Assembly (NCBI RefSeq): GCF_004118975.1
Contig: NZ_CP035376.1
Location: 1,054,001 to 1,118,000 of the forward strand
Reading direction: 5' to 3'
DNA: 64,000 bases
Origin: Luteimonas sp. YGD11-2
GTDB lineage: Bacteria > Pseudomonadota > Gammaproteobacteria > Xanthomonadales > Xanthomonadaceae
In this document: positions 45,793 to 56,897 of the stretch, piece after piece
Layout: each line of letters begins with the position of its first letter
Position numbering within the stretch: the first letter of the stretch is position 1
Notes under the pieces: model-generated
Database searches by the model: none
Seen by the model: only the letters and a program-made list of their open reading frames with translations
What the model was told of the DNA's origin: nothing
Translations under genes and position numbers: made by a program

Positions 45793-46113
45793 ATGTACGC
45801 AGTTATCGTCACCGGCGGTAAGCAATACCGCGTGATGGCGGGTGAGACGCTCCGCGTCGAAAAGCTCGACATCGAAGCCGGCAACGAGGTCACGTTCGAC
45901 AACGTCCTCATGCTCGGCGACGGCGAAGGTGTGACGCTCGGTGACGCACTCAAGGGTGCCACCGTCGCCGCCACCGTCAAGGCCCACGGCCGCGCCGACA
46001 AGATCCGCATCATCAAGTTCCGCCGCCGCAAGCACCACATGAAGCGCATGGGGCATCGGCAGCACTACACCGAAATCGAGATCACCGGTATCAACGCCGG
46101 CGACAAGAAGTAA
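45793..46113 (+). CDS. rplU: 50S ribosomal protein L21
   Basis: A 106-residue ribosomal protein of standard length. It begins [14 protein letters not shown] and contains the L21 signature region [29 protein letters not shown] chose the ATG at 45793 rather than the TTG two codons upstream because it gives the conserved N-terminus and stands 9 nt after AAAGGAAG. It is the first gene of rplU-rpmA. Confidence 0.98.
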   Translation: MYAVIVTGGKQYRVMAGETLRVEKLDIEAGNEVTFDNVLMLGDGEGVTLGDALKGATVAATVKAHGRADKIRIIKFRRRKHHMKRMGHRQHYTEIEITGINAGDKK

Positions 46114-46125
46114 GGAGAAGCAGTC

Positions 46126-46386
46126 ATGGCACATAAAAAGGGCGTAGGCTCCTCGCGCAACGGCCGCGACTCCAATCCCAAGTACCTCGGCGTGAAGATG
46201 TTCGGCGGCCAGGCCATCGAGGCCGGCAACATCATCGTCCGCCAGCGCGGCACCCAGTTCCATCCGGGTCCGGGCGTGGGCCTCGGCCGCGACCACACGC
46301 TGTTCGCACTGGTCGACGGCACCGTGGAATTCGCGGTGAAGGGTCCGAAGAAGCGTCGTACCGTCAGCGTCGTCGAAGTGGCCTGA
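46126..46386 (+). CDS. rpmA: 50S ribosomal protein L27
   Basis: An 86-residue protein starting [24 protein letters not shown], the classic L27 N-terminus that reaches the peptidyl-transferase centre. The conserved [15 protein letters not shown] and GRDHTLFAL follow. There is no N-terminal pre-sequence of the Firmicutes type. It lies 12 bp after rplU with AAGGAG ahead of the ATG, and a terminator follows. Confidence 0.98.
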   Translation: MAHKKGVGSSRNGRDSNPKYLGVKMFGGQAIEAGNIIVRQRGTQFHPGPGVGLGRDHTLFALVDGTVEFAVKGPKKRRTVSVVEVA

Positions 46387-46412
46387 CCACCCGCGACCCT
46401 GCCGTATCGAAG

Positions 46413-46434
46413 GCCCCGCTCCGGCGGGGCTTTT
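46413..46434 (+). terminator. Terminator of rplU-rpmA
   Basis: 7-bp arms GCCCCGC and GCGGGGC around TCCG, followed by TTTT, 27 bp after the rpmA stop. Confidence 0.8.
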
Positions 46435-46516
46435 CATTGCGGCCGCGCAAGGCCTGCCGTGAACACGCGGCCGCCGCGCATGCGTCATTGCCGGGTCCTC
46501 CGGCCTGCGCGGGTAG

Positions 46517-47608
<1,092 letters not shown>

Positions 47609-47790
47609 GCGCGGCGGCCGCGGCGCAGGCCCCGCTCCGCTGGTCCCGCTTTCCTGGTTCCGGTCTCGCCTGTCCTTGATCCGGCCGCTGCCGATCCCGG
47701 CTGCGGCTGGTCGCGCCGGCGGGAGTCGTTTCGTCGGGCGGCGACGCCGTCGCCAGTGCGGCTTTCGGTAGGGGCGGGTTTCCGGACAAC

Positions 47791-47814
47791 AAAAAACCCG
47801 GCCGGGGCCGGGTT
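47791..47814 (-). terminator. Terminator of rpsT
   Basis: Arms AACCCGGCC and GGCCGGGTT are almost back to back (the loop opens the inner pair); on the minus strand the hairpin ends in a T-run (TTTTTT). It lies 27 bp beyond the rpsT stop and may also stop readthrough from obgE on the other strand. Confidence 0.75.
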
Positions 47815-47840
47815 CTTGCGGAACGCCTTGCGGCAAGGAC

Positions 47841-48113
47841 TCAGGCAGCGGCCTTGAGTGCCTTGATGCGGGCGGTCAGGCGGCTCTTGTGACGGGCCGC
47901 CTTGTTCTTGTGGATCAGGCCGCGGGCGCTGAACCGGTCGAGGATCGGCTGCGCTGCATTGAAGGCTTCCTGAGCGCCGGCGGCGTCATTGGCCTCGAGG
48001 GCCTTGAGGACCTTCCTGACATAGGTACGCAGCATGGAGCGCTGGCTGCTGTTGCGCTGGTTGCGCACGATGGTCTGCTTCGCGCGCTTCTTTGCGGACT
48101 TGATGTTGGCCAC
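47841..48113 (-). CDS. rpsT: 30S ribosomal protein S20
   Basis: A 90-residue protein with the S20 sequence [20 protein letters not shown], then [15 protein letters not shown] and [16 protein letters not shown]. The conserved N-terminus begins at a GTG codon (48113-48111). An ATG further upstream would add 23 residues not found in S20. AGGA stands 8 nt ahead of the GTG. Non-ATG starts for rpsT are known in other bacteria (UUG in E. coli), where they help autoregulation. Confidence 0.96.
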   Translation of the reverse strand: MANIKSAKKRAKQTIVRNQRNSSQRSMLRTYVRKVLKALEANDAAGAQEAFNAAQPILDRFSARGLIHKNKAARHKSRLTARIKALKAAA

Positions 48114-48193
48114 GGTGGAATCCTGGAAATCGGGAGACGGAAACTGGGGTGTCGGCGCCCGGGTATCCGGGAGGCTTGACAAACGAGCCGGAA

Positions 48194-48222
48194 ATTATGG
48201 GGGAAGCAGCGCCGCGGGTCAA
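48194..48222 (-). promoter_or_regulatory. Predicted rpsT promoter
   Basis: On the minus strand: -35 TTGACC (48222-48217), a 17-nt spacer and -10 CATAAT (48199-48194). Transcription would begin near 48187, giving a leader of about 70 nt before the GTG start. Confidence 0.65.
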
Positions 48223-48299
48223 CAATGCGGCATCATGGGCGGTGATCCGCTGGAACCCTGTTCAGCCGCAATGACCACGCCATTCTGCCAGGCCTGCCG

Positions 48300-49907
48300 A
48301 TGAGCGCGCCCGATCCCTCCGCCCCTGCGCCATCGCCGGGAGACAGGGGCCGCCGCGGCGGCCTGCTGCGTTCGACCGCGGTCTTCAGCGGCATGACCCT
48401 GTTGTCGCGCGTCGCCGGGTTCGCCCGCGACATGCTGCAGGCGACGCTGTTCGGCACCGGTGGTGCCATGAGTGCGTTCATCGTCGCCTACCGGGTGCCC
48501 AATTTCCTGCGTCGGGTGTTCGCGGAAGGCTCGATGGCGATGGCCTTCGTGCCGGTGCTCAACGAGATCCGCGAGCGCGGCGATCGCGCGGCGCTGAAGT
48601 CCTTCATCGATCACATGGCCGGTGCGCTGTGCGCGGTGGTGCTGGTCGTCTGCGCCGCCGGCATGCTCGCCGCGCCGCTGGTGGCGCGCCTGTTCGCGCC
48701 GGGCTGGGCGGACCAGCCGGAGCTGCTGGCGCAGACCGCGCAGATGCTGCGGATCACTTTCCCGTACCTGCTCTTCATCTCGATGATGTCGCTGGCGGCA
48801 TCGATCCTCAACAGCACCGGCCGCTTCGGGCTGCCGGCATTCACCCCGGTGCTGCACAACCTCACGATGATCGCGGCAATGCTGTGGCTGGCGCCGCGCT
48901 TCGAGGTGCCGCCGGTGGGCCTGGCCTGGGGTGTGCTGGCAGCGGGATTCCTGCAGCTGGCACTGCTGTGGCCGTCGCTGGGCCGGCTGGGCCTGCGGCC
49001 GCGGCTGCGGCCGGGTTTCCGCCATCCCGAGGTCCGCAAGGTCGGCCGGCTGATGCTGCCGACGCTGTTCTCCTCGTCGGTGGCACAGGTGAACCTGATC
49101 GTCGGCACCGCGTTCGCTTCGGTGCTGGCCGCGGGCAGCGTGGACTGGCTGTACTACTCCGACCGCCTGATCGAGTTCCCGCTGGGTCTGTTCGGCGTGG
49201 CGCTGGGCACGGTGATCCTGCCGCACCTGTCGCGCCGGCACGCGGCCGAGGACGCCGCCGGGTACAACGGTGCGCTCGACTGGGGCCTGCGGATGTCGCT
49301 GCTTGCCGGCGTGCCTGCCGGGCTCGGGCTGCTGTTGCTGGCCGAGCCGATCGTCGCGACGGTCTACAACTACGGGCAGTTCAGCGCGCTCGACACGCGG
49401 ATGGCCGCGGTGAGCCTGAGCGCGATGAGCCTCGGCGTGCCGGCCTTCATGCTGACCAAGGTGCTGGCGCCCGCGTTCTACGCGCGCCAGGACACGAAGA
49501 CCCCGATGCGCGCGGCGATCTGGACCGTGGTCGCCAATATCGTGCTGACCGCGGCGATCACCACGCCGATGTGGCTGGGCGGCGTGGCCGGTGCCCACGG
49601 CGGCATTGCCCTCGCCACGGCGCTTGCCGGCGGACTCAACGCGCTGTTGCTGTGGCGTTCGCTGCGGCGCTCCGGGCTGTACCGGCCGGAGGCGGGCTGG
49701 GGTGGATTCCTGCTCAGGCTGGCCGCCGGCTGCGTGGCAATGGCCGCAGTGGTGGTGCTGCTGCGCCATGGCATCGGCGCGTGGACGGCGATCGACGCAG
49801 CGGTTGAACGGGTCGGCTGGCTGGTGCTGACGATCGGGGCCGGTGCCGGCTGCTACGCGCTGGTGCTGGTGATGCTGGGCCTGCGGCCGCGGCACCTGCG
49901 GCACTGA
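48300..49907 (+). CDS. murJ: Lipid II flippase MurJ
   Basis: A 535-residue MOP-superfamily membrane protein with about 14 hydrophobic helices. It starts LLRSTAVFSGMTLLSRVAGFARD and contains GTGGAMSAFIVAYRVPNFLRRVFAEGSMAMAFVPV-like sequence, the MviN signature, with the conserved arginines of the central cavity. It flips lipid II across the inner membrane for peptidoglycan synthesis. The gene order rpsT-murJ-ribF-ileS is normal for this family. It is divergent from rpsT. Confidence 0.97.
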   Translation: MSAPDPSAPAPSPGDRGRRGGLLRSTAVFSGMTLLSRVAGFARDMLQATLFGTGGAMSAFIVAYRVPNFLRRVFAEGSMAMAFVPVLNEIRERGDRAALKSFIDHMAGALCAVVLVVCAAGMLAAPLVARLFAPGWADQPELLAQTAQMLRITFPYLLFISMMSLAASILNSTGRFGLPAFTPVLHNLTMIAAMLWLAPRFEVPPVGLAWGVLAAGFLQLALLWPSLGRLGLRPRLRPGFRHPEVRKVGRLMLPTLFSSSVAQVNLIVGTAFASVLAAGSVDWLYYSDRLIEFPLGLFGVALGTVILPHLSRRHAAEDAAGYNGALDWGLRMSLLAGVPAGLGLLLLAEPIVATVYNYGQFSALDTRMAAVSLSAMSLGVPAFMLTKVLAPAFYARQDTKTPMRAAIWTVVANIVLTAAITTPMWLGGVAGAHGGIALATALAGGLNALLLWRSLRRSGLYRPEAGWGGFLLRLAAGCVAMAAVVVLLRHGIGAWTAIDAAVERVGWLVLTIGAGAGCYALVLVMLGLRPRHLRH

Positions 49908-49983
49908 CGTCCTTGCCCGCTGTGGAGCGCTTGAGCGCGGTGGCGGGGTCGAGGGCAGGCAGGCCGTATACTGCCGGGCTTCT

Positions 49984-50988
49984 ATGAGCAGGCCCAGCCC
50001 TCGACATCTATTCCGCGACGTTGGCGGCGGTCCGGTATGTCCGGGCGGCAGCGTGGTGTGCATCGGCGCGTTCGACGGCCTGCACCTGGGTCATCAGGCG
50101 CTGGTGCGGCATGCGGTCGCGCGTGCCCGGGACCTGGACGTCCAGCCGGCGGCGCTGAGCTTCGAGCCGCTGCCCCGCGAATTCTTCGGTGCCGACGCCC
50201 CTCCGCCGCGCCTGATGTTGCCGCGTGCCAAGGTCGAAGGCCTGCGCGCGCTGGGTGTGGCCACCGTCGGCCTGCTGCGTTTCAACGCCGCGATGGCAAC
50301 GATGGAGGCTGCGGAATTCGTCCGCGACGTGCTGGTGCGCCGGCTGGCGGTGCGCGAGGTGTGGGTCGGGCCGGGCTTCCGCTTCGGCCATCGCCGCGGC
50401 GGCGATCTCGCCCTGCTGCAACGCATGGGCGCCGGGCTCGGCTTCGCGGCCGGTGAAATCGCACCCTACCTGCACGAAGGCGAGCGCGTGTCGAGCACCG
50501 CGATCCGGCAGGCGCTGGTGGAAGGCGACTTCGCCCGAGCCGCGCGTCTGCTCGGCCGCCCGTACGCGGTTGCCGGGCGGGTCGTGCACGGGCGCCAGCT
50601 CGGGCGCACGCTCGGTTATCCCACCGCCAACCTGCGCTTCGGCGGCAAGGTGCCGGCACTGCGTGGCATCTACGCCACCCGCGTGCACGGCATCGGCGGC
50701 GACGCCGGTCAAAGCCGGCCCTGGCCATCGGTCTCGAGCTTCGGCACCCGGCCGACGGTCGATGGCGTCGAGCCGTTGCTCGAAGCCCATCTTTTCGATT
50801 TCGAGGGCGACCTCTACGGGCGCCGCATCGAGGTCGAATTCGTCGCGCGCCTGCGCGACGAGGAGAAATTCCCCGATCTCGACAGCCTGGTCGCACAGAT
50901 GGACCTCGACGCTGCGCAGGCACGCGCCGCGCTGGCAGCCGCCGACGATCATCCCCAATTGCAGCCACACCATAGGGTCACCGCGTGA
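49984..50988 (+). CDS. ribF: Bifunctional riboflavin kinase/FAD synthetase
   Basis: A 334-residue enzyme. The N-terminal FAD synthetase (nucleotidyltransferase) half has the FDGLHLGH motif near residue 32 and [17 protein letters not shown] sequence opens the C-terminal riboflavin kinase domain (near residue 210). It makes FMN and then FAD. A TATACT box (49967-49972) leaves a very short leader of about 5 nt. No FMN riboswitch was recognised. The stop overlaps the ileS GTG start. Confidence 0.96.
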   Translation: MSRPSPRHLFRDVGGGPVCPGGSVVCIGAFDGLHLGHQALVRHAVARARDLDVQPAALSFEPLPREFFGADAPPPRLMLPRAKVEGLRALGVATVGLLRFNAAMATMEAAEFVRDVLVRRLAVREVWVGPGFRFGHRRGGDLALLQRMGAGLGFAAGEIAPYLHEGERVSSTAIRQALVEGDFARAARLLGRPYAVAGRVVHGRQLGRTLGYPTANLRFGGKVPALRGIYATRVHGIGGDAGQSRPWPSVSSFGTRPTVDGVEPLLEAHLFDFEGDLYGRRIEVEFVARLRDEEKFPDLDSLVAQMDLDAAQARAALAAADDHPQLQPHHRVTA

Positions 50989-53855
50989 GCGACGACGCCA
51001 ACCGCTACAAAGCCACCATCCACCTGCCCGCGACGGACTTCCCGATGCGCGGGGACCTGCCCAAACGTGAGCCGCAGACGCTGGCGCGCTGGGAGGCGGA
51101 CGGGCTGTACCAGCGCATCCGGGAAGCCGCCCGCGGGCGCCCGCAATGGGTACTGCACGATGGTCCACCGTATGCCAATGGCGTGATCCACATCGGCCAT
51201 GCGGTGAACAAGGTGCTCAAGGACATGGTGGTGAAGTCGAAGCTGCTGGCCGGCTTCGATGCGCCGTACGTGCCGGGCTGGGATTGCCATGGGCTGCCGA
51301 TCGAACATGCGGTGGAGAAGACCCACGGCAAGGTCGGTGAGAAGCTCGATGCCGCCGCGTTCCGCGCGAAATGCCGCGAATACGCTGCCAGCCAGGTCGA
51401 ACTGCAGCGCACCGGCTTCAAGCGCCTCGGCGTGACCGGCGACTGGGACCGACCCTACCTGACGATGGATTTCCGCTACGAGGCGGACATGCTGCGGGCG
51501 CTTGCGAAGATCGTCGAGCGCGGCCACGTGACGCGCGGCTTCAAGCCGGTGCACTGGTGCTTCGACTGCCAGTCGGCACTGGCCGAAGCCGAGATCGAAT
51601 ACCAGGACAAGCAGTCGCCGGCGATCGACGTCGCCTACGTCGCAATCGACGGCTCCACGCTCGCAGGCCGCTTCGGTGCCGCGCTGGAGGAGGGCGCGAC
51701 GGTGGCGGTGCCGATCTGGACCACCACGCCGTGGACGCTGCCGGCATCGCTTGCGGTCTCGATCGGCGCGGATATCGATTACGTCCTGGTCGAAGGCCCG
51801 CTGCGCGACGGCGCACGCCAGTGGCTGGTGGTGGCCGAGGCCCTGGCGGCGAAGGTGCTGGCGCGCTATGGCGTCGATACGGTGACCGTGCACGGGCGCG
51901 AGCGCGGCGCGGCCCTCGATGGCCTGCGCCTGCGCCATCCGTTCTACGACGACCGCGAGATCCCGCTGCTGCTGGGTGAGCACGTGTCCGACGAGGACGG
52001 CACCGGTGCGGTGCATACCGCGCCCGGCCACGGCCAGGAGGACTTCGCCGTGTCCCAGCGCTACGGGCTGGTGGAGGGCACGCCGGCCAATGTGCTGAAT
52101 CCGGTCGACGGCCGCGGCGTGTATCTGCCGACCACGCCGGCGATGGGTGACGCGGCGCTGGCCGGCGTGCACCTGTGGAAGGCCAACGCGCTGATCGTCG
52201 ATGCGCTGCGGGCACGGGGCGCGCTGCTGGCGCACGCGGACATCAACCACAGCTACCCGCACTGCTGGCGGCACAAGACGCCGGTCGTGTTCCGCGCGAC
52301 GCCGCAGTGGTTCATCTCGATGGAGCAGGCGCAGCTGCGTGCGGATGCGCTCAAGGCCGTCGAGGACGTGCGCTGGGTGCCGGACTGGGGCCAGGCACGC
52401 ATCACCGGCATGGTCGAGGGACGGCCCGACTGGACGATCTCGCGGCAGCGTTACTGGGGCGTGCCGATCGCCCTGTTCGTCGACCGCGAGACCCAGCAGC
52501 CGCACCCGCGCTCCGCGGAACTGATGCGCGAGGTCGCCGCGCGCGTGGAGCGCGACGGCGTGGACGCGTGGTACACGCTGGATGCCTCCGAGCTGCTCGG
52601 CGATGACGCCGCGCGTTACGACAAGGTCACCGACATCCTCGACGTCTGGTTCGACTCCGGCGTCAGCCACGAATGCGTGCTCGCGCAACGTGCCGATGAC
52701 GGCCTGCGCAAGCCGGCGGACCTGTATCTCGAAGGGTCCGACCAGCATCGCGGCTGGTTCCAGTCGTCGCTGCTGTCGGGCGTGGCGATGGATGGCGTCG
52801 CCCCGTACCGCCAGGTCCTGACCCACGGCTTCACCGTGGATGCCGACGGCCGCAAGATGTCCAAGTCGCTGGGCAACGTGGTCGCGCCGCAGCAGGTGGT
52901 CGACGCGATGGGCGCCGACGTGCTGCGGCTGTGGATCGCCGCGGCCGACTACCGCAACGAGATGTCGGTTTCCGACGAGATCCTCAAGCGCAGCGCCGAT
53001 GCCTACCGCCGCATCCGCAATACCGCGCGCTTCCTGCTGGGCAACCTCAACGGCTTCGAACCCGCGCAGCACCTGCGTCCGCTCGAGGACATGGTCGCGC
53101 TGGACCGCTGGATCGTGCACCGCGCGTACCGCCTGCAGGAGCGCATCGTCGACGCCTACGAGCGCTACGACTTCCCGGAGGTCGTGCAGGCGCTGTCGAA
53201 CTTCTGCAGCGTGGATCTCGGTTCGCTGTATCTCGACGTCACCAAGGACCGGCTGTACACGATGCCGGAGGACTCGCGCGGGCGCCGCAGTGCGCAGAGC
53301 GCGATGTACCGCATCGTGGAAGCCTTCGTGCGCTGGATCGCGCCGATCCTCGCCTTCACCGCCGACGAGCTGTGGCGCCATCTCCCGGCGGCCACGGCGG
53401 AGGGCCCGCGCCCGGAGCACGTGCTGTTCGCCACCTGGTACGACGGCCTGGCACCACTGCCCGCCGATGCGCCGCTGTCGGAGGACGACTTCGAGCGCCT
53501 GCTGGCGCTGCGCGAGCAGGTCGCCAAGGTGCTGGAGCCGATGCGCGCCAGCGGCGAGATCGGTGCCGCACTCGAGGCCGAAATCGAACTGCGCGCCAGC
53601 GTCGCCGACCAGAACCGTGTCGGCCCGCTGGTCGACGAATTGCGCTTCTTCCTGATCAGCGGCGACGTCACCGTGGTGGATGCCGACGAGGCGGAGGATG
53701 CGCTGCGCATCGTGGCCACGCCGACCACCAGGCCGAAGTGCGTGCGCTGCTGGCAGCATCGTGCCGACGTCGGCGCCGTTGACACGCATCCGCAGATCTG
53801 CGGCCGCTGCGTGACCAATATCGAAGGCGAGGGCGAGGACCGGCGCTGGTTCTGA
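50985..53855 (+). CDS. ileS: Isoleucyl-tRNA synthetase
   Basis: A 956-residue class I synthetase. HIGH appears at residues 69-72 ([11 protein letters not shown]), the editing domain has TTPWTLPAS, and KMSKS is in [13 protein letters not shown]. The C-terminal zinc knuckle [11 protein letters not shown]...ICGRCVTNI is intact. The start is GTG, inside a GTGA overlap with ribF, so it is translationally coupled. The normal bacterial type rather than the eukaryote-like, mupirocin-resistant type is indicated by the zinc tail. Confidence 0.98.
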   Translation: MSDDANRYKATIHLPATDFPMRGDLPKREPQTLARWEADGLYQRIREAARGRPQWVLHDGPPYANGVIHIGHAVNKVLKDMVVKSKLLAGFDAPYVPGWDCHGLPIEHAVEKTHGKVGEKLDAAAFRAKCREYAASQVELQRTGFKRLGVTGDWDRPYLTMDFRYEADMLRALAKIVERGHVTRGFKPVHWCFDCQSALAEAEIEYQDKQSPAIDVAYVAIDGSTLAGRFGAALEEGATVAVPIWTTTPWTLPASLAVSIGADIDYVLVEGPLRDGARQWLVVAEALAAKVLARYGVDTVTVHGRERGAALDGLRLRHPFYDDREIPLLLGEHVSDEDGTGAVHTAPGHGQEDFAVSQRYGLVEGTPANVLNPVDGRGVYLPTTPAMGDAALAGVHLWKANALIVDALRARGALLAHADINHSYPHCWRHKTPVVFRATPQWFISMEQAQLRADALKAVEDVRWVPDWGQARITGMVEGRPDWTISRQRYWGVPIALFVDRETQQPHPRSAELMREVAARVERDGVDAWYTLDASELLGDDAARYDKVTDILDVWFDSGVSHECVLAQRADDGLRKPADLYLEGSDQHRGWFQSSLLSGVAMDGVAPYRQVLTHGFTVDADGRKMSKSLGNVVAPQQVVDAMGADVLRLWIAAADYRNEMSVSDEILKRSADAYRRIRNTARFLLGNLNGFEPAQHLRPLEDMVALDRWIVHRAYRLQERIVDAYERYDFPEVVQALSNFCSVDLGSLYLDVTKDRLYTMPEDSRGRRSAQSAMYRIVEAFVRWIAPILAFTADELWRHLPAATAEGPRPEHVLFATWYDGLAPLPADAPLSEDDFERLLALREQVAKVLEPMRASGEIGAALEAEIELRASVADQNRVGPLVDELRFFLISGDVTVVDADEAEDALRIVATPTTRPKCVRCWQHRADVGAVDTHPQICGRCVTNIEGEGEDRRWF

Positions 53856-53940
53856 AGCCCGGTCGCCCGCCGCATCGTTCCGCAGCCCGCCGGTGCGGCA
53901 TGATGCCGGCCCGATGGACCACACGAGTGCACGATCACCG

Positions 53941-54441
53941 ATGACAACCACGCGCCCGAAACCCGATGCCCTGGCCTGGCTGCTGCTGTCGCTGGTGGTG
54001 ATCGCGCTCGACCAGCTCACCAAGTACTGGGTGCTGACCAGCCTGCCGGAGTACACCGCGGTCCCGGTGATCGAGGGCTTCTGGAACTGGTACCGCACCT
54101 ACAACACCGGTGCGGCGTTCAGCTTCCTCGCCGACGCCGGCGGCTGGCAGAAGTGGTTCTTCACCGCCCTCGCGATAGGCATCAGCGGCCTGCTGGCGTT
54201 CTGGCTGTCGCGCACGCCGCGTGGTGACTGGAAGACCGCGCTGCCGTTCGCACTGGTCATCGGCGGTGCCATCGGCAACGTGATCGACCGGCAGATCCAC
54301 GGCCACGTGGTGGATTTCATCCAGTGGCACTGGAAGGACTACTACTGGCCCGCGTTCAACATCGCCGACATGGCGGTGGTGGGCGGCGCGATCGGGATCG
54401 CGTTGTTCGGGCTGTTCCAGGACAGCGGGAAGAAGCGGTAG
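53941..54441 (+). CDS. lspA: Signal peptidase II (lipoprotein)
   Basis: A 166-residue inner-membrane aspartyl protease with four hydrophobic helices. It removes signal peptides from prolipoproteins after lipid attachment. The catalytic aspartates are D116 in IGNVIDR and D143 in FNIADMAV. I prefer the ATG at 53941 for length; one at 53914 would add nine residues. It follows ileS by 85 bp, as is usual. Confidence 0.96.
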   Translation: MTTTRPKPDALAWLLLSLVVIALDQLTKYWVLTSLPEYTAVPVIEGFWNWYRTYNTGAAFSFLADAGGWQKWFFTALAIGISGLLAFWLSRTPRGDWKTALPFALVIGGAIGNVIDRQIHGHVVDFIQWHWKDYYWPAFNIADMAVVGGAIGIALFGLFQDSGKKR

Positions 54442-54528
54442 GGGCGGGGGTAGACGGGAGAGGGGCGATCGTGCCGGGCGGGAGCGGGCGTGGCGACTGC
54501 GCTTCAGGCTGACCGCGCGCGGCTCCGC

Positions 54529-54534
54529 TAGAAT
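54529..54534 (+). promoter_or_regulatory. Predicted ispH -10 box
   Basis: TAGAAT at 54529-54534, with a poor -35 region. Transcription would start near 54541, only about 3 nt before the ispH ATG, so the mRNA would be nearly leaderless. Confidence 0.45.
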
Positions 54535-54543
54535 CCGGTCTCT

Positions 54544-55494
54544 ATGGAAATCATCCTCGCCAATCCCCGTGGCTTCTGCGCGGGCGTCGACCGTGCGATC
54601 GAGATCGTCAAGCGCGCCATCGAGACCCTGGGCGCGCCGATCTACGTGCGCCACGAGGTGGTCCACAACCGTTACGTGGTCGAGGACCTGCGTGCGCGCG
54701 GGGCGATCTTCGTCGAGGAACTCGACGAGGTGCCCGACGGCAACACGGTGATCTTCAGCGCCCACGGCGTGTCGCAGGCGGTGCGTGCGGAAGCCGACCG
54801 CCGTGGCCTCAAGGTGTTCGATGCGACCTGCCCGCTGGTGACCAAGGTGCATCTGGAAGTCGCGCGCCACTGCCGCGCGGGCCGCGACGTGGTGCTGATC
54901 GGCCATGCCGGCCATCCGGAAGTCGAAGGCACGATGGGGCAGTGGAGCCGCGAAGGCGGCAACGGCCATATCTATCTGGTCGAGGACGAGGCCGATGTGG
55001 CCAGGCTGGAGGTCGCCCAGCCGGAAAACCTTGCCTACACCACGCAGACCACGCTGTCGGTGGACGATACCCGCAACGTCATCGCCGCGCTGCGCGCCCG
55101 CTTCCCGGCGCTGCAGGGCCCGAAGAACGACGACATCTGCTACGCCACGCAGAACCGCCAGGATGCGGTGCGTGACCTTGCGCGCCGCTGCGACCTGGTG
55201 CTGGTGGTGGGTTCGCCGAACAGTTCCAACTCCAACCGCCTGCGCGAGCTTGCCGAGCGCGATGGCGTGGAGGCTTACCTGATCGACGGCGCCGACGAGA
55301 TCGACCCGGCCTGGATTGCCGGCCGCCAGCGCATCGGCGTGACCGCCGGTGCCTCCGCCCCCGACGTGCTGGTGGAAGGCGTGATCGCGCGCCTGCGCAT
55401 CCTCGGCGCGGGCACGGTCGCCGAGCTCGATGGCGAGCCCGAGAACATGGTGTTCGCGCTGCCCAAGGAGTTGCGGCTGCAGCTGGTGGAGTGA
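54544..55494 (+). CDS. ispH: 4-hydroxy-3-methylbut-2-enyl diphosphate reductase
   Basis: A 316-residue iron-sulfur enzyme, the last step of the MEP isoprenoid pathway, giving IPP and DMAPP. Cluster cysteines lie in [12 protein letters not shown] (Cys12), [12 protein letters not shown] and [12 protein letters not shown]; conserved histidines are in VVHNRYVV and [12 protein letters not shown]. Normal length and context after lspA. Confidence 0.98.
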   Translation: MEIILANPRGFCAGVDRAIEIVKRAIETLGAPIYVRHEVVHNRYVVEDLRARGAIFVEELDEVPDGNTVIFSAHGVSQAVRAEADRRGLKVFDATCPLVTKVHLEVARHCRAGRDVVLIGHAGHPEVEGTMGQWSREGGNGHIYLVEDEADVARLEVAQPENLAYTTQTTLSVDDTRNVIAALRARFPALQGPKNDDICYATQNRQDAVRDLARRCDLVLVVGSPNSSNSNRLRELAERDGVEAYLIDGADEIDPAWIAGRQRIGVTAGASAPDVLVEGVIARLRILGAGTVAELDGEPENMVFALPKELRLQLVE

Positions 55495-55500
55495 GGGCCT

Positions 55501-55529
55501 TTGACCGCGCCCCCCGCTGCCCCTAGAAT
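55501..55529 (+). promoter_or_regulatory. Predicted tRNA-Thr promoter
   Basis: -35 TTGACC (55501-55506), a 17-nt spacer and -10 TAGAAT (55524-55529); transcription would start near 55536, four bases before the mature tRNA. Confidence 0.75.
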
Positions 55530-55539
55530 CTGCGGCCCC

Positions 55540-55615
55540 GCCGGAATAGCTCAGTTGGTAGAGCGGCGCATTCGTAATGCGTAGGTCGTAGGTTCGATTC
55601 CTATTTCCGGCACCA
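55540..55615 (+). tRNA. tRNA-Thr (CGU anticodon)
   Basis: A 76-nt cloverleaf. The 7-bp acceptor stem is GCCGGAA/TTCCGGC, the D arm is GCTC...GAGC, the anticodon stem GCGCA/TGCGT encloses TTCGTAA (anticodon CGT), and the T arm GTAGG/CCTAT holds TTCGATT. A discriminator A precedes the CCA end, which counts from the encoded CACCA. It reads ACG threonine codons, common in this GC-rich genome. Confidence 0.97.
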
Positions 55616-55622
55616 GGGTCCA

Positions 55623-55650
55623 GACGCCCCGCGAAAGCGGGGCGTCGTCG
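55623..55650 (+). terminator. Terminator of tRNA-Thr
   Basis: Perfect 10-bp arms GACGCCCCGC and GCGGGGCGTC around a GAAA loop, followed by GTCGTTTT. Confidence 0.85.
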
Positions 55651-55750
55651 TTTTGCGGCCGCTGTCATCGCACAGCCATCGGCGTTTCACCGGTTCTACG
55701 CAGTGCGCGTACCAGACTTCCGGCTCCCCACCAGACCCGGCCGGCGCACC

Positions 55751-56062
55751 ATGGACCACAGCTGCATCGATATCTACATCACCCGCGACGTCGACGGGTA
55801 CGTGGTCGCCCCGGCGGGCAGCCCGTTGCCGGAGGACGCCATGACTGCGCTGGGCGGGGTGGTGCACGGCTGGATGCAGCAGGTCGGCGAGGCGGCGCGG
55901 CTGCCGGGCTGGCGCGGCGTGTGCCGCGATATCGATGCCTGCGGCTACAGCGTGCTGTCGGATGAGGATTTCGTGGCATTGCTGCTGCCGGGTGAACTTG
56001 CGCCGCCGCCCACGCCACTGCGCATGCAGCCGGGTGCCGGCGCCGTGGCCGCGGCGGCCTGA
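55751..56062 (+). CDS. Unknown 103-residue protein
   Basis: No family recognised. The protein begins DHSCIDIYITRDVDGYVVAP, holds a central helical part (MTALGGVVHGWMQQVGEAARLPGW) and ends in an Ala-rich tail. It has no signal peptide. It lies 136 bp after the tRNA gene and ends 13 bp before the convergent gene at 56076. Codon usage looks genuine. Confidence 0.6.
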   Translation: MDHSCIDIYITRDVDGYVVAPAGSPLPEDAMTALGGVVHGWMQQVGEAARLPGWRGVCRDIDACGYSVLSDEDFVALLLPGELAPPPTPLRMQPGAGAVAAAA

Positions 56063-56075
56063 CGGTCGGATCGGC

Positions 56076-56765
56076 TCAGGGAGACAGGTCGTAGCGCAGC
56101 CGGAAACGCACCGGCGCGGCCGCGTCGTCGTCGGCAGCGCCGATCCGGTACAGCCGCGCCGCCTGGTCGCCGGCCTCGCGCATCAACGCCGCGATTCCTT
56201 CGGCCTCGACGGTCTCAACGTCGATCACCCGGCCGTCGGCGCCGAAGGTCAGCGTCCACAGGAAGTGGCCGCGATAGTCCTTGGGTGCGACACCGGCGGG
56301 GTAATTGGTGCGCCCCTGCACGAACACCGCGTCGCGGCGATGGAAACCCGCACTGGCGAGGTCGGCCGCGATCTCGACGGGGTCGCGGGCGATCTCGACA
56401 CCGTCATAGGTCAGCACCACTTCGTGTTCGCCGGCGGACAGGCCATGGCGCGCGGGTTCGAATGGATGGCAGCGCACGATCAGCGCAGACGCGGCCACCG
56501 TCTCCTCCACCAGCGTCACCGTAGTCCCATCGCGCTCCGCCAGCAGCCGCACGGTCACATCGGCTTCCGGGAACCTCGAGGATTTCCAGCACAGCTGGTG
56601 CGGGCGGTCCGGCTGCAGGATCAGGCCCAGTGCCACCGGTCGCACCTGCGTGGCGGGGTCGCGTGCTTCCCACAGGAACTCGATATGCCCATGCGGCGGC
56701 GGACGGCCGGCCGCGGCCCCGGAGAGCGACAGCAGCGCGGACAACAGCAGTGCCCTTGTGTCCAT
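56076..56765 (-). CDS. Exported protein of unknown function
   Basis: A 229-residue protein with a short signal peptide (TRALLLSALLSLSGAAAG). The mature part looks beta-rich (IEFLWEARDPATQVRPVALG, LTYDGVEIARDPVEIAADL) and contains a conserved-looking FLWTLTFGADGRVIDVETVE. It is likely periplasmic or secreted. I cannot assign a family. It is convergent with the 55751 gene and divergent from radA, with about 130 bp between the two starts. Confidence 0.65.
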   Translation of the reverse strand: MDTRALLLSALLSLSGAAAGRPPPHGHIEFLWEARDPATQVRPVALGLILQPDRPHQLCWKSSRFPEADVTVRLLAERDGTTVTLVEETVAASALIVRCHPFEPARHGLSAGEHEVVLTYDGVEIARDPVEIAADLASAGFHRRDAVFVQGRTNYPAGVAPKDYRGHFLWTLTFGADGRVIDVETVEAEGIAALMREAGDQAARLYRIGAADDDAAAPVRFRLRYDLSP

Positions 56766-56897
56766 ACGGGTTCCATCGTCCGGAGCTCGCCGCGAGCATA
56801 GCGGGCCGGGTGCCGCCGCGTGCCTGCGTTGCGCGGGTCTCGCCCTGCGCGACGGGCGCCCGCTACCCTGTCGATCCTTTTCGCGGATCCTCCGGCA

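Noticed and set aside
49920..49983. FMN riboswitch before ribF
   Set aside because: Only about 60 bp separate murJ from ribF and none of the conserved RFN helices is visible.
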